Both the position numbers and the translations under genes were made by a program. 36,629 bases of DNA from Halobacteriales archaeon SW_8_68_21 (GTDB lineage: Archaea; Halobacteriota; Halobacteria; Halobacteriales; Haloferacaceae). Under the pieces are notes generated by a model. It was not told the DNA's origin. It saw only the letters and a list, made by a program, of their open reading frames with translations, and ran no database searches. Below are positions 25,238 to 33,348 of the stretch, piece by piece. The stretch lies in NCBI GenBank assembly GCA_003023405.1, contig PXST01000046.1:1-36629 (forward strand), written 5' to 3'. Position 1 is the stretch's first letter; every line of letters starts with the position of its first letter.

Positions 25238-27469
25238 ATGGAACCGCCAGACATCGAGCGGTTGGACGAACGGACCGTCCAGCGGATCGCGGCCGGCGAG
25301 GTGGTCGAGCGACCCGCGAGCGTCGTGAAGGAGCTGGTCGAAAACAGCCTCGACGCGGGCGCGAGCCGCGTCGCCGTCTCGGTCGAGGCCGGCGGCACCG
25401 AGGGGATCCGCGTCCGCGACGACGGCGTGGGCATCCCGGCGGACCAGCTGGAGGCCGCCGTCGCCGAACACGCCACCTCGAAGATCGGCGACATCGAGGA
25501 CCTCGACCGCGGCGTCGGGACGCTGGGCTTCCGCGGCGAGGCGCTGTACACCGTCGGCGCGGTCTCGCGGCTCACCGTCCGGTCGCGGCCCCCGGACGCC
25601 GACGCGGGCGCTGAGATCGCCGTCGAGGGCGGAGAAGTCGGCGAAGTCCGACCCGCGGGCTGTCCCGCGGGGACGACCGTCGAGGTCGACGACCTATTTT
25701 ATAATACCCCCGCCCGCGAGAAGTTCCTCAAGCGGACCGCCACGGAGTTCGACCACGTCAACACGGTCGTGACCGGCTACGCGCTGGCGAACCCCGACGT
25801 CGCCGTCTCGCTTGAACACGACGGCCGCGAGACGTTCGCGACCGAGGGAAACGGCGACCTCCGCTCGGCCGTCCTCGCCGTCTACGGCCGCGAGGTCGCC
25901 GAGTCGATGATCGACGTCGACTGGACGCCCGATGGCAGGGCCGACGGGGACGGTTCGGCGGACGGAGCCGAGATGGCGGACAGTCCGCCGGTTGAGCGCA
26001 TGACTGGACTCGTCTCGCACCCGGAGACGGCCCGCTCGACCCGCGACTACCTCGCCACGTACGTCAACGGGCGGTACGTCACCGCGAGCGCGCTCCGCGA
26101 GGCGACCCTCGACGCCTACGGCGGCCAGTTGGCCCCCGACCGCTACCCGTTCGCCGTCCTCTTCGTCGAGGTCCCGGCCGGCGACGTCGACGTAAACGTC
26201 CACCCCCGAAAGCTGGAGGTCCGGTTCGACGAGGAGCCGGCGGTCCGGTCGGCGGTCGAGGCGGCCGTCGAGGACGCACTGCTCGACCACGGGCTGATCC
26301 GGTCGACAGCGCCCCGCGGGCGGTCGGCCCCCGACGAGACCGCCGTCAGCCCGGAGACGCCGACCGACGAGGCCGTGGGCGGCGCGGACACGGACCACGA
26401 GCGCGCCGCGCGCGACGAACGCGACCCGCCGAGGGCGTCCGAGTCGGCGACGCCGGCCGAGTCGGCAATACCGTCCGATTCGACCGATTCGGACCGAACG
26501 TCCGAGGGGAGATCGGAGGCCGACGAGGGGTCGACGGAGGACCCTGCGAGTCCGACAGAACTCGCCCCCGACGACGAGGCGGCGTGGGCGGTCGACGACC
26601 TCGGCGGGGGCGCGAACGAGGACGCCGGCGATGGGACGAGCGAGGGCGTGAACGCCGGAGCGAGCGAGAACCCGGCCCCCGGAGCGAGCGAGAACCCGGC
26701 CCCTGGAACGAGCGACGGCGCTCGACCCTCCCCGCGGAGCTGGCAGGACGAGTCGGCGGGGACCGGCGCGGGACCGGACCGAAGCGAGGCGTCGGTCGGC
26801 GGGGAGACCTCGGCCGCCGGATCCCCGGCGGCCGACGACGCGGGAACCGTGGACGCGGAGTCCGACGACGCGACGGCGGACGGCGAGAAGAAAGAAGCAC
26901 ACGTCGTCGCGGAAGCGCCGGACGGCCTCGTGTTGATCGACCAGCACGCCGCCGACGAGCGGGTGAACTACGAGCGGCTCACCGCCGTCTTCGCGGACGG
27001 CGCGGACGCGCAGGCGCTCGCCAAGCCGGTCCGCATCGAGCTGACCGCCCGGGAGGCGGCGCTGTTCGAGGAGTTCGTCGACGACCTGGTCGAAATCGGG
27101 TTCCGCGCCGAGCGGGCGGGCGACCGTGAGGTCGCGGTCACGGCGGTCCCGGCCGTCTTCGACGCCGCACTCGACCCCGACCTCCTGCGGGACGCCCTGT
27201 CGGCGCTGGTCGACGACGCCGCGGGCGAGGACCCGGTCACGGACGCCGTCGACGAACTGCTCGCCGACCTCGCGTGTTACCCCTCGGTGACGGGCAACAC
27301 CTCGCTGACCGAGGGGCGGGTCGTCGACCTCCTCGACCGCCTCGACGACTGCGAGAACCCGTACGCCTGCCCGCACGGGCGGCCGGTCGTGATCCGACTC
27401 GACCGCGAGGAGATCGGGTCTCGCTTCGAGCGCGACTACCCGGGCCACGGCGGCCGGCGCGCCGAGTGA
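25238..27469 (+). CDS. mutL: DNA mismatch repair protein MutL
   Basis: 743 residues. The GHKL ATPase N-domain shows VENSLDAGA (Glu35, Asn36), RVRDDGVGIP and GTLGFRGEAL. A long acidic, low-complexity linker (about 345-550) contains an octapeptide repeat ASENPAPG twice. The C-terminal dimerisation domain has the metal-dependent nicking motif DQHA(x)2E(x)4E intact (DQHAADERVNYE, from Asp568) and the late CPHGRP motif. It nicks the strand to be repaired after MutS recognition. The ATG at 25238 starts the conserved MEPPDIERLDERTVQRIAAG; the stop-free codons upstream are repeat DNA. No mutS lies in the window. Confidence 0.95.
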   Translation: MEPPDIERLDERTVQRIAAGEVVERPASVVKELVENSLDAGASRVAVSVEAGGTEGIRVRDDGVGIPADQLEAAVAEHATSKIGDIEDLDRGVGTLGFRGEALYTVGAVSRLTVRSRPPDADAGAEIAVEGGEVGEVRPAGCPAGTTVEVDDLFYNTPAREKFLKRTATEFDHVNTVVTGYALANPDVAVSLEHDGRETFATEGNGDLRSAVLAVYGREVAESMIDVDWTPDGRADGDGSADGAEMADSPPVERMTGLVSHPETARSTRDYLATYVNGRYVTASALREATLDAYGGQLAPDRYPFAVLFVEVPAGDVDVNVHPRKLEVRFDEEPAVRSAVEAAVEDALLDHGLIRSTAPRGRSAPDETAVSPETPTDEAVGGADTDHERAARDERDPPRASESATPAESAIPSDSTDSDRTSEGRSEADEGSTEDPASPTELAPDDEAAWAVDDLGGGANEDAGDGTSEGVNAGASENPAPGASENPAPGTSDGARPSPRSWQDESAGTGAGPDRSEASVGGETSAAGSPAADDAGTVDAESDDATADGEKKEAHVVAEAPDGLVLIDQHAADERVNYERLTAVFADGADAQALAKPVRIELTAREAALFEEFVDDLVEIGFRAERAGDREVAVTAVPAVFDAALDPDLLRDALSALVDDAAGEDPVTDAVDELLADLACYPSVTGNTSLTEGRVVDLLDRLDDCENPYACPHGRPVVIRLDREEIGSRFERDYPGHGGRRAE
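26660..26707 (+). repeat. 24-bp in-frame tandem repeat inside mutL
   Basis: Two near-identical 24-bp units encode ASENPAPG ASENPAPG in the disordered linker, with a partial third unit (TSDG). Length variation here would not shift the frame. Confidence 0.7.
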
Positions 27470-27504
27470 GACTCTCGCGGTCGGTCCCCGACGACCCAAT
27501 GTAG

Positions 27505-27772
27505 CGGGGGCTGTTCAGCCTGCTCAGAAACCACATTGGGCTGCTCTGGCTGGCGTATCCCTTCGTCTGGCTGATGGGTCCGGAGGGCATCGCGTTCGTC
27601 GGCGCGGTCGGGATCAGCTTCCTACGTCTGCCTCGACGTGTTGGCGAAGGTGCCGTACGCCTACTCCTTTTATTCCCGCCGGCAGGCGTTCATCGACGTG
27701 GCGGCGTCGTCGGTCCCGGCCGGCGGTGACGACCGCGCCGTTGGCGACGACGCGTCCCCCGCGGCCGACTGA
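27505..27772 (+). pseudogene. C-terminal remnant of a microbial rhodopsin
   Basis: From 27511 the sequence reads LFSLLRNHIGLLWLAYPFVW and LMGPEGIAFVGAVGIS, matching helix F and the F-G loop of haloarchaeal type-1 rhodopsins. A single-base frame slip at about 27620 leads to YVCLDVLAKVPYAYSFYSRR, helix G with the retinal Schiff-base Lys in LDVLAK, and a polar tail to the TGA at 27770. An in-frame TAG (27502) precedes it, and helices A-E are missing. It is the eroded end of a bacteriorhodopsin/sensory-rhodopsin-like gene; which type cannot be decided because the pump or sensor residues (helix C) are lost. Confidence 0.7.
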
Positions 27773-27806
27773 ACGGCGATCGGTCGCCGCGGCCGCAGAG
27801 AGGTAC

Positions 27807-27814
27807 GTTTTAGG
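27807..27814 (+). promoter_or_regulatory. TATA box of the ketothiolase operon
   Basis: GTTTTAGG lies 23-30 bp upstream of the ATG at 27837 and supports that start. Confidence 0.55.
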
Positions 27815-27836
27815 CGACCGCGGTGGACCCACGCGT

Positions 27837-28997
27837 ATGGAACGCGTAGCGATCGTCGGCGCGTCGATGACCCCGTTCGGGCAGCGCGACGCCTGGGTGC
27901 GGGAGCTGCTGGCGGAGGCGGGCGCGGCCGCGCTCAACGACGCCGGCGTCGACGGCGACGACCTCGATCACCTGTACGTCTCGAACATGGCCAGCGGCGA
28001 GTTCGAGGGCCAGACCGGCGTCCCGAACGCGCTCGCCCACGATCTGGCGGCGACGCCGGCGTACACCGCCCGGATCGACCAGACCTCCTCGTCGGGCGGC
28101 GCGGGCGTGTACGCCGCGTGGCAGTCGGTCGCCTCGGGCGCGAGCGATCTCACGATGCTCGTCGGCGGCGAGAAGATGACCCACCGGACGACCTCGGAGG
28201 CGACCGACGTGATCGCGTCGCTCACCCATCCCGTCGAGTACAAACACGGCGTGACGCTCCCCTCGTTCGCGGGCCTCACCGCGCGTCTCTACCTCGACGA
28301 GTACGACGCGCCCCGCGAGAGCCTCGGCAAGGTCGCGGTGAAGAACCACCGGAACGGCGTGGACAACCCCCACGCCCAGTTCCGGAAGACGGTCGACCTC
28401 GACACGGTGCTGGAGTCGCCGGTCGTCGCCGACCCGCTCCGGCTGTACGACTTCTGTCCGATCACGGACGGCTCCGCGGCGCTCGTGTTCTGCCCCGAGT
28501 CCGTCGCCGAGGAGTACGCGCCGAACGGGAACTACGCCGTAATCAGCGGCATCGGCGGCGCGACCGACACCCACGTCGTCCACGAGCGCGCCGACCCGAC
28601 GACGATGGGCGGCGTCGTCGACTCCGCCGACATCGCCTACGAGATGGCCGGGATCGGGCCGGACGACGTCGACGTGGCGGAGCTCCACGACATGTTCACC
28701 ATCTTGGAGTTCCTCCAGAGCGAGGACCTCGGCTTCTTCGAGAAGGGCGAGGGGTGGAAGGCGGTCGAGGAGGGCGTCACCGACCGCGACGGCGACCTCC
28801 CGATCAACACCTCGGGCGGGCTCAAGTCGAAGGGCCACCCGCTCGGGGCCAGCGGCGTCGCACAGGTGTACGAGATATTCGAGCAGGTCACCGGGAACGC
28901 CGGGCCGCGACAGGTCGAGGCCGACACGGGCCTCGCCTGTAACGTCGGCGGATTCGGGAACTGCGTGACGACGACGATCCTGGAGGGCGGCCAATGA
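27837..28997 (+). CDS. Haloarchaeal-type beta-ketothiolase, catalytic (alpha) subunit
   Basis: 386 residues with a thiolase fold from MERVAIVGASMTPFGQRDAW. The nucleophile loop reads IDQTSSSGGAGVYAA, with Ser where bacterial thiolases have Cys (CASGG). GGLKSKGHPLGASG supplies the catalytic His, and NVGGFGNCVTT the C-terminal loop. A Ser-His-His triad and a two-subunit make-up were described for the Haloferax mediterranei ketothiolases of polyhydroxyalkanoate synthesis, so this is probably the same kind of acyl-CoA acetyltransferase. The next gene overlaps it by four bases (ATGA) and looks like the partner subunit. Whether it serves PHA, fatty-acid or mevalonate metabolism is open. Confidence 0.85.
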   Translation: MERVAIVGASMTPFGQRDAWVRELLAEAGAAALNDAGVDGDDLDHLYVSNMASGEFEGQTGVPNALAHDLAATPAYTARIDQTSSSGGAGVYAAWQSVASGASDLTMLVGGEKMTHRTTSEATDVIASLTHPVEYKHGVTLPSFAGLTARLYLDEYDAPRESLGKVAVKNHRNGVDNPHAQFRKTVDLDTVLESPVVADPLRLYDFCPITDGSAALVFCPESVAEEYAPNGNYAVISGIGGATDTHVVHERADPTTMGGVVDSADIAYEMAGIGPDDVDVAELHDMFTILEFLQSEDLGFFEKGEGWKAVEEGVTDRDGDLPINTSGGLKSKGHPLGASGVAQVYEIFEQVTGNAGPRQVEADTGLACNVGGFGNCVTTTILEGGQ

Positions 28998-30322
28998 GCG
29001 ACCACGAGACGACCGACACCGACGCGGACGAGCAGGGGGACAGCGCCGAACCGACCTTCGAGGCCGCCGAGTACGCGGACGGCACCGTTGCGTACCCGCC
29101 CCACACCGTGGGCCCAAACGGCGCTGAGCGAGTCGGAACGATCGACCTCCGCGAGCGCGAGGCCCGGGTCGTCACGTGGACGACCTCGACCGCGACGCCG
29201 CCGGGCGTCCGCGAGCCGAACACCCTCGCGATCGTCGAGTTCGAGCTGGGCGACGGCCACGACGAACCCCCGGTCCGCGCGCTCGGACAGATCGCGACGC
29301 GCGACGGGGGTACGAGCGCCGAGACCGAGGACGCAGAGCAGTTCGACGTGGAGATCGGCGACCGCGTCGAGCCTGCCTACGCCGATGAACTTCGAGAGCC
29401 GGGCGCGGGGATTCGCGAGCCGGAGAGCCAAGACTGGGACGGGTTCCGGTTCCGCCCGGTCGAAGAGGAGCCGCGGGCGGCCGTCGCGACCGAGGTCTCA
29501 CACCCGCCGGTAGTCGCCGAGCCGCGTCCCGTTCAACAGATACGCGTCGCCAGCGGGCAGCGCCGCGGGGAGGAACGGCGCGAGGAACGACTGCCCTTCG
29601 ACGTTGACCCACGTGCCGCCGGAGCGCTCGTTGAACGCGGGAAAGATGACGAGTTCTGGCGGCGCGTCGACCACCGCGTCCGGACCGGCGTCTTCGGCGA
29701 ACGCCGCCGGATCGACTCGCCCACGAAGCCACGTGCGCTCCACCCGAGAGCCGCCGACCGCGTCCTCCAGCCGGACCTGCGGGTGTTCGTGGCCCATACA
29801 GATCACGTCGGCGTCGAGGAGGTCGGGGTCGGGCCACGTGTGGCCGTGGCAGACGGCGACGCCGGGCGCGGGACCGCCGCCGAGCAGTCCGCCGCCGGGG
29901 TCGATCACGTCGAGGTCGTCGGCGAACGCCTCGGCGACGCCCGCGTCGTGGTTCCCCTCGACGAGCGTCATCGGCGCGCGGTCGGTGACCGCGCGGATCA
30001 GCGTCTCCAGCTCCTCCCGTTCGTCGCCCTCAGGGGCGGCGATCCGGTGTGCAAGATCGCCGAGGACGACGAGCCGGTCGGCGTCGGTCTCGACGAGGAG
30101 GTCACAGAGCCGCTCCCGGCGCGCGTCCGCCCGGGAGTCCAGTTCGACGCCACGCTCGTAGCGCAGGCCGACCTCGATTCCGGCGTGGAGGTCGGCGACG
30201 AGCAGCGCCCGCTCGGACCCGAGGTCGGCCACGGCCGCCGGCTCGCCGACCACCGGCTCTACGGCGGGCGACGCGGTGGACCCCATCAGATCGGCTTCAG
30301 CAGGCCGTCGCCCGGCTCGTAA
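28994..30322 (+). CDS. OB-fold (DUF35-like) ketothiolase beta subunit without its normal stop
   Basis: The first 155-160 residues (to about 29470) look like the small OB-fold partner of haloarchaeal ketothiolases: VGTIDLREREARVVTWTTST, PNTLAIVEFELGDG, LGQIATRDGG, FDVEIGDRVEP, then DWDGFRFRPV where such proteins end. No stop follows in this frame until 30320, so the formal protein is 442 residues. Its last 280 or so are antisense to the phosphoesterase gene and have no protein-like character. A +1 slip would end it at a TAG at 29511. The functional unit is probably 28994 to about 29470-29513, and the true 3' end is uncertain. Confidence 0.6.
   Translation: MSDHETTDTDADEQGDSAEPTFEAAEYADGTVAYPPHTVGPNGAERVGTIDLREREARVVTWTTSTATPPGVREPNTLAIVEFELGDGHDEPPVRALGQIATRDGGTSAETEDAEQFDVEIGDRVEPAYADELREPGAGIREPESQDWDGFRFRPVEEEPRAAVATEVSHPPVVAEPRPVQQIRVASGQRRGEERREERLPFDVDPRAAGALVERGKDDEFWRRVDHRVRTGVFGERRRIDSPTKPRALHPRAADRVLQPDLRVFVAHTDHVGVEEVGVGPRVAVADGDAGRGTAAEQSAAGVDHVEVVGERLGDARVVVPLDERHRRAVGDRADQRLQLLPFVALRGGDPVCKIAEDDEPVGVGLDEEVTEPLPARVRPGVQFDATLVAQADLDSGVEVGDEQRPLGPEVGHGRRLADHRLYGGRRGGPHQIGFSRPSPGS
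29498..30286 (-). CDS. rpe: Calcineurin-like phosphoesterase of the RPA operon
   Basis: 262 residues from an ATG sharing one base with the upstream stop (TGATG). Metal-binding motifs in order are LLVADLHAG, VVLGDLAH, LVEGNHDAG, CHGHTWPD and GHEHP, placing it in the COG1407 phosphoesterases. In Haloferax volcanii the rpa1 operon is rpa1-rpap1-rpe, with rpe encoding exactly this kind of enzyme; gene order and overlaps here agree. Its substrate is unknown; the link to single-strand DNA proteins suggests DNA repair or replication. An upstream in-frame start would add 13 residues but lies within rpap1. The 3' part is overlapped by the readthrough of the ketothiolase subunit gene. Confidence 0.85.
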   Translation of the reverse strand: MGSTASPAVEPVVGEPAAVADLGSERALLVADLHAGIEVGLRYERGVELDSRADARRERLCDLLVETDADRLVVLGDLAHRIAAPEGDEREELETLIRAVTDRAPMTLVEGNHDAGVAEAFADDLDVIDPGGGLLGGGPAPGVAVCHGHTWPDPDLLDADVICMGHEHPQVRLEDAVGGSRVERTWLRGRVDPAAFAEDAGPDAVVDAPPELVIFPAFNERSGGTWVNVEGQSFLAPFLPAALPAGDAYLLNGTRLGDYRRV

Positions 30323-31962
30323 CACTGCCCGCTCATCAGCGCGTCCTGAATGGCGTCTTCGACCGCGCCCGGCTCGACGCCGTGGTCGTCGGCGACGCGC
30401 TCGACGACCGCCTCGCGGGGCGCGCCGTCGCCGTCATCGAGGTCGTCCATCGCCGCGACCGCCGCGGCTTCGAGGTCGACCTCGCCGTCCTCGTCGTCGC
30501 CGTCGAGGTCGGCCGCCGCGTCGGCGTCCGTCGCCGCGTCGACGCCCGTCGCCGCGCCGTCGTCGGTCCCCGTATCGTCGGCCGTCGACTCGGCGGCATC
30601 GACCCCGTCGCTCTCGGGAACGGCCGCGTCGTCCGCGGTCGCTTCGGCTCCGTCGGCCGGCTCCTCGGCGAGGTCTTCCGGGTCGGGCACGTCGATGTCG
30701 GCCTCGCCCGGTTCGTCGACTTCGGTCCCCGTCGAGAAGTCCGTGCCGAACTCGGACTCGATCTCCTCGCGCTCCTCGTCGTCGAGTTGGTACATGTCGT
30801 CGGCGTCCGCGCCGGGGTCGAGATCCGCGGTCGCGTCCGTGCGGTCGTCCGCCGCCGCGTCCGTGCCGTCGTCCGCCGTCGCGCCCGCATCGGCCTGCGC
30901 GGTCGACCCGTCGTCTCCACCCGCGTCGAAGTCGCCGAGTCCGCCGTCATCGGTGGCGGCGTCGGTCGCGGCGGCTCCGTCGGTCGCGGCGGCTCCGTCG
31001 GCTGCGCCGGCCGTCGGGTCCGAATCGGCGGTCGGTTCGTCGAGCGACTCGTCGGTCGATCCCGCGGCGTCCGCGGTCGAGTCCGCTTCCGTAGTCGAGT
31101 CCGGATCCGCCGCCGAGTCCGCCTCCGTAGTCGATCCGAGATCGGTCGATTCGGTTGCGCCGGCGGTCGGCTCGGGGCTCCCCTCGTCGGAGGCGGTTCC
31201 GTCGTCTGCCGCCGCTGCCGGCGGTTCCGCGATCGTCACGTCCGTCTCGGGGAGGGGGCCGACCTCGGCGTCGCCGCCCTCCTCGGGGAGCAGTTCGAGG
31301 GCGCGGACCTCGTCGCGGTCGCCGGCGATCAGTTCGAGGGCGTCGACCGCGACTCGTCGGACCGCCTCGGCGTAGGCCGCGGTCGTCCCGTAGTGGTCGA
31401 GCGCCTTCGGGATCCCGGCCGCCAGCGGGGCCGGCGCGCCGCCCGCCTCCAGCGCCGCGCGGAGGTCGTCGCCGCGCAGGTCGGCGTCGAGCGCCTTCGC
31501 GAACACCGCGAGGCGGTCGAGCGTCGCCTCCGCCGCGGAGACGACCCACCGGTCGCGGGTGTCGGCGTCGACCTCGTTGAGGCTCTCCGGGCGGACGGAG
31601 GTGAACACGCGGTCCGAGTCCTCCGGCTCGAAGGTGCGCGCCTTGCCCGTGAGCGCGACGAACGCCGGCGGCTCGGCGCGCTCCAAGGAGGTCTGCGCCT
31701 CCGGCTGGTACTGGCCGGCGTAGGTGACGAACGCGCCGGAGGGGTCGACGACGCGCCCGCGGCGCGTCTCGTCGTTCACGCGCTCGACCTCGGTGAGCAC
31801 GCCCGCGACGAACAGCCGGTTCACGCGGGCTCCCGTGGGGGTCACCACGTAGTTCGGCGCGCGCTCCTCGTCGCTCTCCGAGTACGACAGCGAGGCGTCG
31901 TCGAACTCGGCGGCGAACGCCCGGTAGGCGACCTCACGTGCGCCGGGCCCGTCGTCGCTCAT
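30286..31962 (-). CDS. rpap1: RPA-associated protein
   Basis: 558 residues. The N-terminal 220 form an OB-fold domain (COG3390 type): REVAYRAFAAEFDDASLSYS, TPTGARVNRLFVAGVLTEVE, FVTYAGQYQPEAQTSLER and FVALTGKARTFEPEDSDRV. Residues about 225-490 are an extremely acidic, Ala/Asp/Thr-rich disordered region with repeated STTEADS and TDGAAATD units. A short conserved C-terminal domain follows (EAAAVAAMDDLDDGDGAPRE to the end), winged-helix-like. It associates with RPA on single-stranded DNA in Haloferax. The ATGA overlap with rpa1 and TGATG with rpe show one operon; length fits rpap1 rather than the shorter rpap3. Confidence 0.88.
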   Translation of the reverse strand: MSDDGPGAREVAYRAFAAEFDDASLSYSESDEERAPNYVVTPTGARVNRLFVAGVLTEVERVNDETRRGRVVDPSGAFVTYAGQYQPEAQTSLERAEPPAFVALTGKARTFEPEDSDRVFTSVRPESLNEVDADTRDRWVVSAAEATLDRLAVFAKALDADLRGDDLRAALEAGGAPAPLAAGIPKALDHYGTTAAYAEAVRRVAVDALELIAGDRDEVRALELLPEEGGDAEVGPLPETDVTIAEPPAAAADDGTASDEGSPEPTAGATESTDLGSTTEADSAADPDSTTEADSTADAAGSTDESLDEPTADSDPTAGAADGAAATDGAAATDAATDDGGLGDFDAGGDDGSTAQADAGATADDGTDAAADDRTDATADLDPGADADDMYQLDDEEREEIESEFGTDFSTGTEVDEPGEADIDVPDPEDLAEEPADGAEATADDAAVPESDGVDAAESTADDTGTDDGAATGVDAATDADAAADLDGDDEDGEVDLEAAAVAAMDDLDDGDGAPREAVVERVADDHGVEPGAVEDAIQDALMSGQCYEPGDGLLKPI

Positions 31963-33233
31963 CCGCCCACCTCCGCGAGCGCGGCGCGGGCGGCGTCCGC
32001 CGAGTCGTCGTCCGCGAGCGCGAACTCGTCCGCGTCGAGGTTCGCGCCGTAGTCGTCGACCGAGAGGTTGCCACGGACGCGGTAGGCGCGCCCGACGAGC
32101 GCGTCGGCGATGTCGTCGGCGACCACCTCCTTGTCCATCGCGTCCTTCGCGGCGGCGAGCGCGTCGTCGAGGTCGCCCCCGTACACCTCGGCGGTGAGTT
32201 CGTCGTCCAAGACGACGGTGACGGTGTCGGTGCCGTCGTCGAGGATTGCCTTCACGCGCAGGTCGTCCTCGCCGTCAACGTCGCCGTGGCTCCGGCACTG
32301 GCCGTTCTGGACGACCCGGCCGCACTCGGGGCAGCGCTCGATGAGTCCGGAGCCGTCCCGAACTTCGAGGACGTTGCCGACGACCTCGACGTCGAACATC
32401 CCGCCGGAGGCGACCGCGTCGGCGACCGAGAGCCGGGGGGCGTCCTCCGCGACCTCGACGGCGTCGGGCAGCGGCGTCACCGTCGAGAACTCGGTGAGGT
32501 TGAGCGAGGGGACGCCGCGGAACTCCCGGACATACACGTCCTCGATCCGGAGGTCTGCGCCCGGTTCCAGCTCCGAGCGCGGCTGCCAGTCCGTGAAGGG
32601 GAGCTTCGCGGTTTCGTCGCCGACGACGCCCTCCAAGATCTCCGTCTCGCCGTCGCGCCCGGAGATGGTCTTCTCGTCGACCTCCAGCACGCGGACCTCG
32701 ACGTTGCGTCCCCGGTCGCCCGCGGCGATGTCGACGAGGCTGCGGTCGCCGCCGACCTCGTGGTCGACTTCGACTGCCTCGTCGGCGATGGCGACCGTGG
32801 TCGAGTCGTTGAGGTTGAGCTCCGGCGCGCCCTCCCACTCGCGGACGCCGGCGTTGCCGATCGTCAGCGAGTCGCCCGGCTCAAACCCGAAGTCCTGCCA
32901 CGCGGTGTAGGAGATGACGCCCGTCCCGTCGGCGATCTCCCCCTCGCGGATCGTGAGGTCGTCGCCCTGGTACCGGATCGTGCGCGTCCCCTGCGTGAGG
33001 ACGCGGACGGTGACCGTCACGCCGTCGTTGTCGGTGGTGATCTCGCCAACGTCGACGGCGTCCGGCGTGGGGGCCGAGCCGCCGCCACCCCCGCCGTGTT
33101 TCCGGCGGACGCTCTGTTTCGCCTCGTCGATCGGGACGCTGTACTCTAACAGGTTCTGTATGTCGGCTTTGACCTCCTCTTTGTCGACGCCGAGGTCGGA
33201 GGCGAGCTCCTCGGCATGACTGTTGATGTCCAT
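31959..33233 (-). CDS. rpa1: Replication protein A (single-stranded DNA-binding), RPA1 type
   Basis: 424 residues from MDINSHAEELASDLGVDKEE. The N-terminal helical segment is followed by a glycine linker (GGGGGSAP) and several OB folds (EITTDNDGVTVTVRVLTQGT, GVISYTAWQDFGFEPGDSL, LEGVVGDETAKLPFTDWQPR). A zinc finger, CPECGRVVQNGQCRSHGDVDG in two parts with Cys2-Cys-His ligands, precedes the last OB-like domain. It coats single-stranded DNA in replication and repair. The ATG at 33233 is preferred to in-frame upstream codons because of the conserved N-terminus and a TATA element (CCTTTTGTG on minus, plus 33257-33265) 24-32 bp upstream. Confidence 0.93.
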   Translation of the reverse strand: MDINSHAEELASDLGVDKEEVKADIQNLLEYSVPIDEAKQSVRRKHGGGGGGSAPTPDAVDVGEITTDNDGVTVTVRVLTQGTRTIRYQGDDLTIREGEIADGTGVISYTAWQDFGFEPGDSLTIGNAGVREWEGAPELNLNDSTTVAIADEAVEVDHEVGGDRSLVDIAAGDRGRNVEVRVLEVDEKTISGRDGETEILEGVVGDETAKLPFTDWQPRSELEPGADLRIEDVYVREFRGVPSLNLTEFSTVTPLPDAVEVAEDAPRLSVADAVASGGMFDVEVVGNVLEVRDGSGLIERCPECGRVVQNGQCRSHGDVDGEDDLRVKAILDDGTDTVTVVLDDELTAEVYGGDLDDALAAAKDAMDKEVVADDIADALVGRAYRVRGNLSVDDYGANLDADEFALADDDSADAARAALAEVGG

Positions 33234-33256
33234 CGAGGCGAGGTTCGGCGCGGCCG

Positions 33257-33265
33257 CACAAAAGG
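33257..33265 (-). promoter_or_regulatory. TATA box of the rpa1-rpap1-rpe operon
   Basis: On the minus strand CCTTTTGTG is 24-32 bp upstream of the rpa1 ATG. Confidence 0.5.
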
Positions 33266-33348
33266 ATTCACCACCGACGGAGCCGACTGCCCGCGCGCCT
33301 TCGGTCGCGGCCGTCACCGGACCGTGTTCGATCAGGGCGTCCTCCGCC

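Noticed and set aside
25694..27499. 601-codon open frame antisense to mutL
   Set aside because: A shadow caused by high GC; Arg-rich composition and complete overlap with a well-supported gene.
30049..32052. 667-codon open frame on the plus strand opposite rpap1/rpe
   Set aside because: It mirrors the Asp/Ala-rich rpap1 coding bias, is Arg/Val/Gly-rich, and has no promoter or family motif.
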